Source of the DNA: Nilaparvata lugens
Lineage: Eukaryota > Arthropoda > Insecta > Hemiptera > Delphacidae
DNA length: 64,000 bases
Direction: 5' to 3'
Assembly: GCF_014356525.2 (NCBI RefSeq)
Contig: NC_052508.1
Span: 40,480,613 to 40,544,612, forward strand
The position numbers and the translations under genes were made by a program. Numbering within the stretch: position 1 is the first letter of the stretch; each line of letters opens with the position of its first letter. The notes beneath the pieces were generated by a model. That model was not told the DNA's origin and ran no database searches. It saw nothing but the letters and a program-made list of their open reading frames with translations. Positions 40,909 through 52,990 of the stretch are shown here, in pieces.

Positions 40909-41124
40909 ACTTTGTTGTAGTTGAGACACTGTGTTACTTATAATAATTGAAAAAAACACTTACTTTTCTTGGAGTATTGAGGAATGCATTTCACTCCTGA
41001 GGAGGAGCTTCATCAGGCGGATATTTTGCTCCTCAGGAGTAAAATGCATTCCCCAATTCTCCAAGAAAAGTAAGTGTTTTTTTTCAAATATATAAAATGA
41101 TTCAGTGACTGAACTACAACAGAG
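40909..41124. repeat. foldback element around a hairpin
   Basis: Outer words AACTTTGTTGTAGTT and AACTACAACAGAGTT and inner words AACACTTACTTTTCTTGGAG and CTCCAAGAAAAGTAAGTGTT form nested arms. The centre carries CACTCCTGAGGAGGAG against CTCCTCAGGAGT. Copy 1 lacks it at the matching place, so it inserted after the copies diverged. Confidence 0.82.
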
Positions 41125-41402
41125 TTGAGACATTTTTGTTACACATATCAATTTATATGTGCTAGCATTCCCCTGGAATGTGTCTGCCTAGAATAATAAA
41201 CGTTCATTTCCAGCACTAATAGATTTGAGAGGCTTACTTTTATTATTATTAAAATTATGCCATAAATAATTCATTTAGGCTATGTTATGAGGCTTTGAGG
41301 TTATATGCCTAGTCTTTCAATAAGTTTATCATTTAAATAAATATAGTCTAAGTATCTAAGACTATAATAGATGTATTCTTCCATTATACAGTACATCAAT
41401 AA

Positions 41403-42195
41403 TGCCGTGCTACCAATTTTTCCTTAAACGGTTGGAATAGCATTTAACACCTATCAAGCTAAGGATAGTTGTCGGCTCCAATAAAATAGATTCTTGATAA
41501 ACTGTGAACGGATCTATTGCCTATGAATGAGAAATCCAGTTTTCAGAGCAAATTAACTTATAATCTTCAGATGAATTTACACAAAATACAGAAAGAGAAA
41601 ATATCTTAAGACTAATTATTTCAGAGTTATTACGAACTAAAATACTTATCTAGTTTACAGTTGAAACACAGTGGCTATTGGCTTGAAAATACAAACCGCT
41701 ATTTAATAAAAACTAGTACACAATAAACTTGTATAAAACTCAATTTAAAACATTAATAAACGAAAATGATTTAGAGCAAAACTCCACGACAACACTTGTA
41801 GCCAGCCATTTTTCTAGAGAAGGGCAGGAAAAGACATAAGTTGCAAGTCATGAAGCCAACGCCTCGTTCAATATCGATTTTTACAGACACGTCATCAAAA
41901 AAATTATAATTTACAAGTTTAGAATTCACATTCTACATCTGTTCTCAATAAAACTTTATTTTAAAATGTTATTTTAAATTTTTATATATATCTCGATTTA
42001 AATAAACCATTTAACTAGTAATATGTTAACCCTGCCTCGGTGACACCATGGAACAATGCAACAAACATTTATGATAATAAATTCTCCGTCAAAAAGTTTA
42101 TCCGTCTATTGATAACTCTGACATTTACTATAAAGTTCCATAGATCTCGAATTGAAGATTCGATTCCAATGTGAGAAGAAAAATGTAATATTACA
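41403..42195 (-). repeat. 3' LTR of the pol-less element
   Basis: 793 bp, plus-strand start TGCCGTGCTACC and end AATATTACA. Differs from the 5' LTR at only a handful of positions, so the insertion is recent. Confidence 0.9.
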
Positions 42196-43270
42196 AATAC
42201 CCCCTCTTGACATAAAAAAATTTTACTGTTTGAAAATTTAAAGAAAAAATTTACATTGACCCTAATGAAAATTGTTGAATTTAAATTTGAGAACAGTAAC
42301 AATTTTTTCTAGAAAAACAATACATGTCATCCAATAATATTGAAAATTATTATAAAAATTCATCAATAGCGTTTGTTATATGTTTCCAAACAATATCTCA
42401 AAATATAGAATATCAATATTACTTTTGATTTAGCTTTATAATTTAAAGAAAAATATCTCAACAGAAAGTTTAATATGTAAAGAATAGTTTTTGAAATTGC
42501 ACATAAATTTAATAGATAGAAAATTTAATTTTTATTGCATAAAAAAAATTTATGTATGTTGAATGAAAAATTTATTATTATTATTTATTTTTTTAAAATG
42601 AATTGATGAATTGTTACATTTAATTTTCACATAAAATTTCAATAAATCAAAAATGTTCATTTCTTTCACTATTGACGCGGTTGATTTTATTAATGCACAT
42701 TTTGGAAAACAGTCCGTTAAGGCACTCAGTATGATTTTCAGTTAAGTGTGACTCCAATGTGATGACGTTAAGTGTTGGGCTGATCTGGATGCACGTAGTG
42801 TTGGGCTGATACTTGTAGTCGACTGCTGCATACCAAACTAGATACAGTTGACATCTCAGTTAGCATTGCTTCATGCTTGTAGTAGACGGCTGCATACCAA
42901 ATTCAATACAGGTGACATCTCAGTTAGCATTGCTTCATGTTTGTAGTAGACGGCTGCATTCCAAATTCAATACAGAGTCACATAAATTTTGTATCATATT
43001 TGTAATTATACAATGTACATTTCAGGCTTGAAATGACAATGTAATTCATTTTTTGGAAAAGAGATAGACGCTGCATACAGGATTAATTTAGGTGAGGATT
43101 AATTTAGGTAAGGTTTGGTTTTTTGATATTTTCAGCTTTCAAGGTTTAGAGTCTGCATACAGGAATAATTTAGGAGAGGATTTTTTGAATCAATTCTTTC
43201 ATGATACTGTGACTGTTCTTCTGAATTCAAAGTTGTGAATGTGAACATGGATGGCAATTACCTCCAGGTA
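42196..43270. other. interior of the pol-less element, no gene
   Basis: Very AT-rich up to 42,660. Then a duplicated stretch of about 75 bp with GTAGTAGACGGCTGCATWCC and CAGTTAGCATTGCTTCATG occurs twice to three times (42,815-42,970). No coding potential seen. Confidence 0.5.
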
Positions 43271-43299
43271 ATGCAGTAGTGTTGAAGTTTGAGATACAG

Positions 43300-43730
43300 A
43301 GTCAGCAATAAGCATTGGCATTGCTATTGGTGTATGCTTTGGTGTCGGCTTTGGCATCAGCGTTGATATTGGCATTGGCGTTGGCGTAGCTATTGACATC
43401 AGCACAGGCATCGGCGTTGATTTTGGTGTTGGCATCAGCATTGGCGCAGGCATTGGCGTAGCTATTGGCATTGATTTTTGTTGTTGGCATTGGCGCAGAT
43501 TTTGGCATTGGCGTAGCTATTGGCATTGGCGCAGGCATTGGCATTGATTTTTGTTGTTGGCATCAGCATTGGCGCAGATTTTGGCATCAGCATTGGCGCA
43601 GATTTTGGCATCAGCATTGGCGCAGATATTGGCGTAGTTATTGGTGTTGATATTGGTGTTGACATTAGCGTAGTTATTGGTGTAGGCCGCAGCGTAGATT
43701 TAGGCGTAGATATTGGCGTAGTTATGTCAC
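43300..43730. repeat. GGCATTGGCG minisatellite
   Basis: Units of 6 to 18 bp built from TTGGCATTGGCGCAGATTTT and GTAGCTATTGGCATTG. Because the basic unit is a multiple of three, both strands show long low-complexity frames (Asn-Ala or Met-Pro repeats, Gly-Ile-Gly on the other strand); none looks like a real protein. Confidence 0.85.
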
Positions 43731-43739
43731 ACTAGTTTG

Positions 43740-45990
43740 AAAATCACCCAAATGTTCTTAACACTCTTCATGGCGTTCACTTGTTACTGATTTCGAGATT
43801 CACATGATAACTATTTCAATGTTAATGTCTGTGCTGTACCTGTTATCTTAAAATGCTTATAAACTAAAAAGAAAAACTTGATTAGGCTATCAATACAATC
43901 TAATACACATGAAAATTATTTTAAGTATCTATGAAATTGAAATTTGTTAACATTTTATTATACAGTCAGCAATACATAAATTGTGAAATATGGACATATC
44001 AATGATAAATTTAAAAAATTTATTTTCATCTATTCACTGTTCAAATATCAAAATTTAATCCATTCTTCAAAATAGAAATATAATTTCATAACACCCTGTA
44101 TCATTATCAAAATTGTAAAAAACATCAGATCATCACAACAAAAAAAATAATTTCAATACATATTTCAATAATTTCAGACAATTGATATTCTATTCACAAT
44201 CATTTCATAATATATCTGCATTTCATTATCATTAATATAACATTTCATTTATAGCATTATAGCAAGTTCATTTCACATTTATGATTTATCATTCAGGGTT
44301 TCAAAATTATTTAGTTTTAATTTTGTTCAAAAATTGTATAAAAAGCAAATTATTTAATATTGTTAATCATCGTTTGTTGGATACTATAGTTTATTTCGAC
44401 TCTTCAATGTTCTAAACACAAACTACATTTCATGACAAAACTTTACTATCAAACATTAAACAAGAAACCATTCAAAACATCAATAATATTTTGCTTCAAA
44501 GGCAAACAATATTCATAAGTAATCATCATTTTGCATCTATGGCAATCAACATTATTAATCATTATTTGCATCTATGGCAATCAACATAAGTAATCAACAC
44601 AAAAAATATTATCTCATTACTGCCTCTCTAAGTCATAACCTCTGTTATTCCTTCTTTAGGCAATAATGGGTTGCCATCTCAAAAAACAATCAAATACCAG
44701 CAAAATTCTAATCAACAAACCCCACTAAAAATTCTACATACACTCCAGCATCCATTTCAACGATAATCAATCATATCAAAATTTATAGAACAAACAGTTT
44801 TAAAATTAAAAAAAAAATCAATTACAAAACACTTATTTCAATTAATAATATAACAAAACGTTTTAAATTAAACCAATTATTTTTTTAAAATAATTTAAAA
44901 TTTAAAGACTGTATAATAAGTACAAACATTTCAAGATTATAATACAAAGATGATCAAGATGAATAATGGGTAAATAAGTTCCCTAAAAAATACAAACAAG
45001 AGAAAAAGAAAACTGGGTAAATAAATTCCCTAAAACAATACAAAGAAGAGAAAGATTAATTAGAGCCTATCCTACATGTCAGTACTGAACTTTCATGAGG
45101 AAGTATATTTAATAAAATATACTACTGTGGAATTTTGTAAATTCCAAGTATGACTCTAATTTGTTATAATTGTGAGCTATCACTCCCACAAAAACAACTG
45201 GTGAAGGAAAAAAATATTGACTATTGTGACTGGGTGGAAAGTTCCTAGATGTCTGTAAGGCAATGTGATAGCAGACTCTAGTATCGGACCACAAAAACAA
45301 AAGTATGCAAAAGGTTTTACAAACATTTGTTGTTGCAGTCATAAGGTTTTTATATCGCAAACAAGTAGGTCAGATAATCGAGTCCAGCCGTATGTGGTTC
45401 ACGCCCACACCTCTAAAAAAAAATCACACCTACTTGTCTACCAAAAATCCAAAGTATTGGACAGCAAAGAAAAAATAAAATGCAAAATGGGTTAAAAGCC
45501 CAGAAGAAAACTATAACCTAATTACATATGGCTTATGGCACAATATGCAATGAAAGATGAGACATGGGACATAATTGCTCTGAAAAACCTAATTACCTAA
45601 TATATACCAAAAAAAAATAGACATGATTAAAATATGTAATACATGATGAAAAAATATACCACAAGCAAACAATTATTTACACAACAATGGATAGATTTTA
45701 GAAAAGTTAAGTTTTATCAACAAATTAAAGATTAGGAAAATAAGCTACTATTTCAACTTCTAATATTATTTCAGAAGAAATACAAATTTAAATGACTATG
45801 GACAAGATTGGTTAAGATATGCTTCATAGAAGAAATTTACTGAACATTACACAAAGACAGGAAAGAATCGAAAATTGAAAAGATTAAGGGCCAAGAAAAA
45901 TAGGCTACAGGAAAGAAAAAAGACACAATTATGGACTCTTACCATACACTGCGTAGCGATTATGCTATTCTGAATCCCGGCATAACACAG
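43740..45990. other. interior of the pol-less element, no gene
   Basis: AT-rich region of over 2 kb where pol would be expected. Words TTTGCATCTATGGCAATCAA (44531 and 44567) and GGTAAATAARTTCCCTAAAA (44970 and 45015) are locally duplicated. No RT, protease or integrase motif was found in any frame. Confidence 0.55.
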
Positions 45991-45995
45991 GATTC

Positions 45996-46811
45996 CTAAT
46001 CATTGTGTGTTGGGGAATACCCTTTCATCATGTGATTCATTGTCATCATCTTGTAAGTAAGCAACTTGAAACAACCTTTGAATACTAACACATCAATGGA
46101 AACTTTGCGTTTTGTTTTCTTCAATAGCATGATTTTATTCATGGGTTCATTTGTTTCAACAAAGCCATTTTGCTTGCAAAAGTTAGTCATGTTCACTTGA
46201 GAATGCATTGCATACACCTTTTCAATTCTCAGTTGAAAGTTGAACTCATCAACTTGACTCAAAGCAACATTCATTTTGTTGACATTATTCCTAACCTCCA
46301 CAGAAACCTGTCTCATGTAATCATTCATTTTGTTTACAATCTTCCTAACTTTTGATGTAGTAATCTGATCCATAGAAACATTCGATTTGTTTACTGTTTT
46401 CCTAACCTTCAATGTAGCAATAGTACTTTCTTGATAGTTGACTTTCAATGAAGACAACTCCCTACCTACTTCTTTACTCAATTCTACACTTTCACTATGG
46501 TTGACTTTTTCAACAACAGTAACTAGGCCTACATTGTCAGAAAATTGAATGAGTTGATCTTGTAACTTAACACTACTATCATCCTGCTTCAATTTGTTTT
46601 CATCTTCATGATTATCTTTCACTGTTTCATTTACATTTTTCAATAGAAGGTTTATACTAACCTGCTCTAGTCTAATGCTAGTACATTCTTGCTTCATATC
46701 ATCAAACCTAGCATTTTGATTTTTAAACATTTGGTCTAACTTAGCATTTTGCTCATCAAACTTTTGTGTTAAGAATGCTATAAGATTCAGATCATTTTTA
46801 ATGTTTGCCAT
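45996..46811 (-). CDS. gag-like coiled-coil protein of the pol-less element
   Basis: 271 residues; the ATG at 46811 is the first after the 5' LTR, 184 bases downstream of it. Begins MANIKNDLNLIAFLTQKFDE with a coiled coil (QNAKLDQMFKNQNARFDDMK), then repeated segments of the form KVRKxVNKxN-x(4)-Q (three or four copies near residues 130-190). The C-terminus is basic then His/Met-rich. No CCHC knuckle. Position and coiled coil suggest a structural, gag-like role; sequence similarity to known gag is not evident to me. Confidence 0.55.
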   Translation of the reverse strand: MANIKNDLNLIAFLTQKFDEQNAKLDQMFKNQNARFDDMKQECTSIRLEQVSINLLLKNVNETVKDNHEDENKLKQDDSSVKLQDQLIQFSDNVGLVTVVEKVNHSESVELSKEVGRELSSLKVNYQESTIATLKVRKTVNKSNVSMDQITTSKVRKIVNKMNDYMRQVSVEVRNNVNKMNVALSQVDEFNFQLRIEKVYAMHSQVNMTNFCKQNGFVETNEPMNKIMLLKKTKRKVSIDVLVFKGCFKLLTYKMMTMNHMMKGYSPTHND

Positions 46812-46958
46812 TTTGTAATATGCACTGATTCATTAAAACTTGATCTCTCTTGAACCGATTTCCCACTCAGCAACAAACCATTCACAACCCATCAAGATAT
46901 CTATCTACTAATAACTTCTATAACCAGGGATTTCATGGTGTACCATTTGGGACATATT

Positions 46959-46981
46959 TATTTTGTAATTCTGTCCCACCA
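46959..46981 (-). promoter_or_regulatory. possible primer-binding site of the pol-less element
   Basis: On the minus strand TGGTGGGACAGAATTAC starts 13 bases after the 5' LTR. It begins TGG as tRNA-primer sites do, but the spacer is longer than usual and I cannot name the tRNA. Confidence 0.3.
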
Positions 46982-46994
46982 CAGGGGTAAAATT

Positions 46995-47787
46995 TGCCGT
47001 GCTACCAATTTTTCCTTAAACAGTTGGAATAGCATTTAACACCTATCAAGCTAAGGATAGTTGTCGGCTCCAATAAAATAGATTCTTGATAAACTGTGAA
47101 CGGATCTATTGCCTATGAATGAGAAATCCAGTTTTCAGAGCAAATTAACTTATAATCTTCAGATGAATTTACACAAAATACAGAAAGAGAAAATATCTTA
47201 AGACTAATTATTTCAGAGTTATTACGAACTGAAATACTTATCTAGTTTACAGTTGAAACACAGTGGCTATTGGCTTGAAAATACAAACCGCTATTTAATA
47301 ATAAACTAGTACACAATAAACTTGTATAAAACTCAATTTAAAACATTAATAAACGAAAATGATTTAGAGCAAAACTCCACGACAACACTTGTAGCCAGCC
47401 ATTTTTCTAGAGAAGGGCAGGAAAAGACATAAGTTGCAAGTCATGAAGCCAACGCCTCGTTCAATATCGATTTTTACAGACACGTCATCAAAAAATTATA
47501 ATTTACAAGTTTAGAATTCACATTCTACATCTGTTCTCAATAAAAGTTTATTTTAAAATGTTATTTTAAATTTTTATATATATCTCGATTTAAATAAACC
47601 ATTTAACTAGTAATATGTTAACCCTGCCTCGGTGACACCATGGAACAATGCAACAAACATTTATGATAATAAATTCTCCGTCAAAAAGTTTATCCGTCTA
47701 TTGATAACTCTGACATTTACTATAAAGTTCCATAGATCTCGAATTGAAGATTCGATTCCAATGTGATAAGAAAAATGTAATATTACA
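46995..47787 (-). repeat. 5' LTR of the pol-less element
   Basis: Right copy of the 793-bp LTR. Transcription toward the 271-codon ORF would start within it; no clear TATA box was identified. Confidence 0.9.
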
Positions 47788-47791
47788 ATAA

Positions 47792-48904
47792 AAACAAAAT
47801 CACTCGACTTACCTTAAACCTGATCTTTCACAAAAATCACAAAACAACAGACACCAAAAAAACCGTTATGATCTAAATGTTACAATGTCGAACCTGAAGC
47901 TGAAGCCATTCGGCCCATTCCCTCGGCATTGACCAACAACCGCCTTCCCATCAATTAACCCACTATTGATAAACCTACTATGAAAATATCGATATATCAT
48001 CGATATTCAATTATTTTATAATTATATATTTTCAAACTTGTTTGGGAATGCATTATTCAAATTACATATTTCAAATAAGTAATTGTGGAATACTGTCCTA
48101 ATTTCTACATTGTTTGATTCAATAAAACCAGTTTGCCCCAGAAAAAAGTTGGAATTTGTTTGTTTGATATATCGATTGTTGAAACTTCGATACGTTAATC
48201 TCATAGTATAAAAATATATTGATATTTGAATTCGATACCATAGTAGACCTATGGATGGTGAGAATTTCAAAATTAATGATATTGACAATCTTATAAAAAG
48301 TTTGATATTTCAGGTGCGAGTTAATGATTTTTATGGGGGGACTTTTATCGTGCTTGACACTGAAATAATATTGGAATCGATAAATAGTAGGAGTAGTTAT
48401 TATTTGAATTGAAATCATTCAAAGTTTGATATTTCAGGTGCGGGTTTATGATTTTTATGGGAGGACATATTTTGTGCTTGACACTGAAATAATGTTGGAA
48501 TCAATAAATAGTAGAGGTAGTTATTATTTGAATTGAAATCATTCAAAGTTCAAGTGTGTATAGTTCAGATACTGCACGATTCTCCCCATAAACTTTGATA
48601 TAATTTGAAAAAGTGGTATAACTTTTCCAATTTTGGATAGAATCATTTGAAATTCTAGGATAAGATTGACAATATGAACGGAATCGTACATGATGGTTTT
48701 AGAATTTTCCATGATCAAATACAAATTTTTTGAAAATTTAAACGTCAGTAGCACGTTAACGGCACGTCTGACAGGATTTTTGCATAGGACAAAATGTACT
48801 GGAAATTCACTTCTACACCCGAATCACTCATCGAAAATACATTATTCCGGGAAAATTGAAAATCTGCCAAAATTATTCAGTTTTTAACTGCATTTAAAAT
48901 TACC
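47792..48904. other. transposon copy 2 interior, right part
   Basis: Resumes the sequence interrupted at 41398. Contains the splice donor GTAAGTCGAGTG (47812 downward, minus strand), the segment homologous to 18540-18770, a local duplication of about 115 bp (48300-48415 and 48420-48540) and the stretch shared with 22965-23300. No complete ORF. Confidence 0.6.
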
Positions 48905-49485
48905 GCAATCCATGGACTCCTATTGATATCACTAAACTTGTAGTGATATCAATATAAGTTCATTGACTGTATTTACCGTGATTTCTATCGGTATCCATGG
49001 ATTTCTATTGATATCCATGAGCTTCTATTGACATCACTAAACTTGCAGTGATATCAATATAAGTTCATTGACTGTATTTACCGTGATTTCTATTGATACC
49101 CATGAACTTCTATTGATATCACTAAACTTGTAGTGATATCAATATAAGTTCATTGACTGTATTTACCGTGATTTCTGTTGGTATCCATGGATTTCTATTG
49201 ATATCCATGAGCTTCTATCGATATCACTAAACTTGCAGTGATATCAATATAAGTTCATTGACTGTATTTACCATGATTTCTTTTGATATCCATGATCTTC
49301 TATTGATATCACTAAACTTGTAGTGATATCAATACCGGTATAAGTTCATTGACTGTATTTATCGTGATTTCTATTGGTATCCATGGATTTCTATTGATAT
49401 CCATGAGCATGTATTGATATCCATGAGTACCTATTGATATCAATAGAGTTTTTCTATTGATTTCTATGGATCTCTTCCACTAGGG
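48905..49485. repeat. right subterminal palindromic array, copy 2
   Basis: Five units of about 110 bp with TGATATCACTAAACTTGTAG, TGATATCAATATAAGTTCAT and TTGACTGTATTTACCGTGAT, ending in GGATCTCTTCCACTAGGG. Same words as 23640-24001. Confidence 0.88.
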
Positions 49486-49487
49486 AT

Positions 49488-49680
49488 GTTTTTCACGATT
49501 TTCTCAAAAATAACTTGACCGATTTTTTCAAATTCATACCCTGTATAGTTATTTATCAGCTCTATCAACTGGCATGAGTCTTCGTTCTGGCAAACTAATG
49601 GGGGGTCCACCCCATCCGTGAGAAATAAACTTGATCTTCCTCCTTCTCGTGCATGAGGTAGGAAGTTAGCGCAGTTCATA
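49488..49680. repeat. continuation of the high-copy repeat after copy 2
   Basis: GTTTTTCACGATTTTCTC continues the unit broken at 37418 and matches 37242-37415. A minus-strand frame here (71 codons) is a by-product of the repeat. Confidence 0.7.
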
Positions 49681-51062
49681 ATAAGAATACAAAGTCAAGT
49701 TATTTCATCTGTAGAACAGCTGTTTCGACGACTTTAAAAAATGACGACTAAAAAAATCATCGAATTTCACAGTTTACACAAAGGAGAAAGTACTCTGAGA
49801 ACAATTATATATACACATATACAGAAGTCTGATCGTAGTTTCAAATATGAGCAAGGAAAGTTGTGTGAGTGTACCACACCAGATTTTTATTCTTGTTCTA
49901 TTTCAGTATTTGGGCGAATAGAATGACAGGGGCGAAATTCTTGGATGTATTTCCTAGCCTGATTCCAACAAAATCTAGGTTTGGGATGAAGTTAGATTCA
50001 TTCAGCTGATTTCAAATTGGTTTTGTAATATGATTTTTTGCTGCTCTAGAATTAACTGTTACTTAAAATCTAGTTTCTTTTTTGATGAAAACAGAGATTT
50101 TCACTTGTCACTGTACCAGGAAACGAAACCTCAACGGGAACCAGGGAACGAAAGCTCAAAACAAGTTTAGATGATGATAAGCATGATTGAGAATGATTTT
50201 CCATTCGAAGTAGGTTTCTCCAACTTTTCAGGTGGAGGCAGCTCATTGTTATTGTTCTTTCAACTTCATGTTCAACAATCAAATAAAGATAGGTTCATTG
50301 CCTGTAATAATAAGAAACATAGGCAATGTTATTCAAAGATTTGTCAATGTTTTACCGCATTGGGTACCGTACCTCACAAAAATCACAGGTTTCTGATATT
50401 AAATTTATAACTTTAAAAATTAAAATCAATTAATATATTGTAATTAAATCTGATAAATTGATAAGAGAGTGTCAAGAATATTCTAAAGTTATTGAAATGG
50501 TATTTTCTGTTTCCAACAATTTGTTAAAATTTTGAGTGGGCTCCGCCCCCCCCTCACCATATATTTTCCAACACAGCCAGTGTAGAACGGTAGCTGATAT
50601 GAATATTGCTGCAGTGTACCCCAGCAATCTCTATCAACTTGCATTTCGTTGATCTCGTAAAGAAAAATTTCTCCTGAACGTTTCAAATTCTATCACCTAT
50701 ATTACAAAAGAATAATTTTATAAATTAATAGAAACTGTACTTTACAGAGCAATAATAAACTTCAACTCCATTGTTATATGAAGCATCACAACTGATGAAA
50801 ATTATTTGTGAGAAATAAAAATGCATGTGGATTTATTTTTGCATAGGGAAATATAGTCATAGAGTTGACTGTAGATTGAATCCTCATTGAGAAAAATAGT
50901 CTAAAATCTATGGTATTCTTAATATTTTTTCCAAACGAATCAATAACTAGCATGATAAATGAACTTCGAAGGAGTTTCAACGAAATTCAATTGTATCACC
51001 TATTACAAGAAAATCATTTTTGAACAGGCAAGAAAATTCAATTTCGGCACTAGGCCTATAAT
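49681..51062. other. no gene recognised
   Basis: AT-rich; small ORFs without features. A GGGCTCCGCCCCCCCCTCAC run near 50538 is the only compositional oddity. Confidence 0.45.
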
Positions 51063-51089
51063 ATCCCAAGCAGCAAAATAACCAGTTGA

Positions 51090-52990
51090 AAGTACTTTAA
51101 AAAGTAATTTTAAATAACTTTAAAGCACTTTTGAATGATTGTACAATGATTTACAATGCTTTAAGTGGGCAAAATTATGATTTATAAACTACTTGAGAAT
51201 CATTTGAAATCACTTTCAAATGATTGAATAAGCTGTTCTTCAGAATCATCGATTTATGTACTTTTCAAATCACTTCAAAGCATTTCAAAGTAGATTTAAA
51301 TCACTATTAAATTACTTTTGAATGATTGTACAATGATTTACAATGCTTTAAGTGGGCAAAATTGTGTTTTATAAACTACTTGAAAATCATTTGAAATCAC
51401 TTTCAAATGATTGAATAAGTTCTTCAGAATCATCGATTTATGTACTTTTCAACTTCAAAGCATTTCAAAGTAGATTCAAATTACTTTGCAATGATTTACA
51501 ATGCTTTAAGTGGGCAAAATTTCGATTTATAAACTATTTGAAAATCATTTGAAATCACTTTCAAATAATTGAGTAAGTTCTTTAGAATCATTTTAATTTA
51601 TCAAATTATGTACTTTTTAAATCACTCTAAAGCATTTCAAAGTAGATTAAAATCACTTTTTAATTACTCTTTAATCACTCTGAAATGATTCACAATGCTT
51701 TAAGTGAGCAAAATTGTGATTTCTAAACTACTTTATATTACTTTAGAAATGATTGGATAAGTTCTACAGAATCATTTAAAATCATTGACTGTAATATTAC
51801 ATTTTTTTTCGATTGGAATCGAATCTTCAATTCGAGATCTATAAAACTTTATAGTAAATATCAGAGTAATCAATATACGGACAACTTTTTGACTGAGAAT
51901 TTATTGTAAATGATTGTGTTGCATGTTCCATGGTGTCACCGAGGCTGAGTTGACAGAATTAACAGATAAATGGATTATTTAAATAGAGATGATATATAAA
52001 AATTTAAAATAACAGTTTCGAAATAAAGTTTTATTGAGAACAAATGTAAAATGTGAATTCTAAACTTGTAATTTATAAATTTTTGGTGACGTGTCCATGA
52101 CATAGACACTGATTTTGAGATGTGGTTTTTGTTCTGACAAGGAGGCTTCCTTCTCTTCTCTCCTCTCTAAAAATGATGGCTGGCAGCGTGTGTTCTAATT
52201 TTGTGCTCTCTGAATATTTTTCTGTTTAAGTGAATTATTAATGTTTTGAATTGAGTTTTGAACAGTTTATAGTGTTCTATTTTGTCTATGATTAATTGAT
52301 TTGTGTGTCTACAAGCCTATAGCCATTGTTTTTCAACTATATAAGTGGATAAGTATTTAGCTCGTAATGATTTTAGATTCTTAAGCATGTAAGATATTGT
52401 TCTTTGTGTATTTGTGTAGTATATTGCCAAAATTCTTCTGAAGATTATAAGTTGATTTGCTCTGAAAACTGGATTTCTCATTCATAGGCGATAGATCCAT
52501 TCATAGTTTATCAAGAATCTATTACGTTGGAGCCGATAACTTTCATTAGGTTAATAGGTGAAAAATGCTATCCAACCGAATTAGGAGAAATTGGTAGCAC
52601 GGCATGACTTATGTACTTTTCAAATCTCTTCAGAGCATTTCAAAGTAGAATACACATACTTCCAAATTATGTTTGAATCACAATGATTTAAAGTTCTGTG
52701 AATGGGCAAAAAACTTTAGTATAGTATTGGATTTTTCAACTACTTGAGAATAATTTTGTATCACTTATATTATTGAAAACGTTCTCAAGAATCTTTCAAA
52801 ATGTAGGCTACTCTAAAATCACTCTAAATAGCATTTCATGGTATAATAAAATCACATTCGAATTCATTTCTAATGAATAAATTACAATGCTTCAAGTGGG
52901 CAAAATTCCATCTGTAAACCAGTTGAAACCAATTTGAAAAGCACTGTCAATTGATGGAATAAGTCCTTTATAGTCCTTTAAGTCAGTACC
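51090..52990. repeat. about 190-bp subterminal tandem repeats
   Basis: Four units before and two after the solo LTR. Each holds TTACAATGCTTTAAGTGGGC, ATCATTTGAAATCACTTTCA and AAGCATTTCAAAGTAGATT. Short related words recur at 56025-56125 near the right end. Confidence 0.85.
51790..52604 (+). mobile_element. solo LTR of the pol-less family
   Basis: 815 bp, starting TGTAATATTAC and ending GGTAGCACGGCA. This is the reverse complement of the LTRs at 41403 and 46995, but clearly more diverged (about 80% by eye). TGAC on both sides (51786-51789, 52605-52608) is an intact 4-bp target duplication, so it arose by LTR-LTR recombination after insertion. Confidence 0.92.

Larger units (their letters stand above)
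41403..47787 (-). mobile_element. LTR retrotransposon without pol (6.4 kb)
   Basis: Two 793-bp LTRs (41403-42195 and 46995-47787), almost identical, start TG and end CA and are flanked by ATAA on both sides (41399-41402, 47788-47791). Copy 1 of the host transposon has the uninterrupted site near 18060. A purine tract on the minus strand by the left LTR (AAGAGGGGG) sets the orientation. The 4.8-kb interior has one gag-like ORF and a minisatellite but no recognisable protease, RT or integrase. Confidence 0.9.
37419..49485. mobile_element. large DNA transposon, copy 2 (AT-flanked, CCCTAG ends)
   Basis: Same ends as copy 1, flanked by AT at 37417-37418 and 49486-49487. The neighbouring unit of the host repeat (AAAACCATGTTTTTCAC at 37238) is the intact target with one AT, so the 2-bp duplication is directly demonstrated. 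Removing the LTR element at 41403-47787 leaves about 5.7 kb, including small palindromes. It keeps more of the minus-strand gene than copy 1, but with a frameshift and an assembly gap. Confidence 0.85.

Noticed and set aside
43199..43735. Frames with Met-Pro, Asn-Ala or Gly-Ile repeats
   Set aside because: By-products of the GGCATTGGCG minisatellite; open on both strands, no conserved domain.
37419..49485. Helitron interpretation of elements that insert next to AT
   Set aside because: The ends are true inverted repeats and the site gains an extra AT; Helitrons lack terminal inverted repeats and target duplication and end CTRR.
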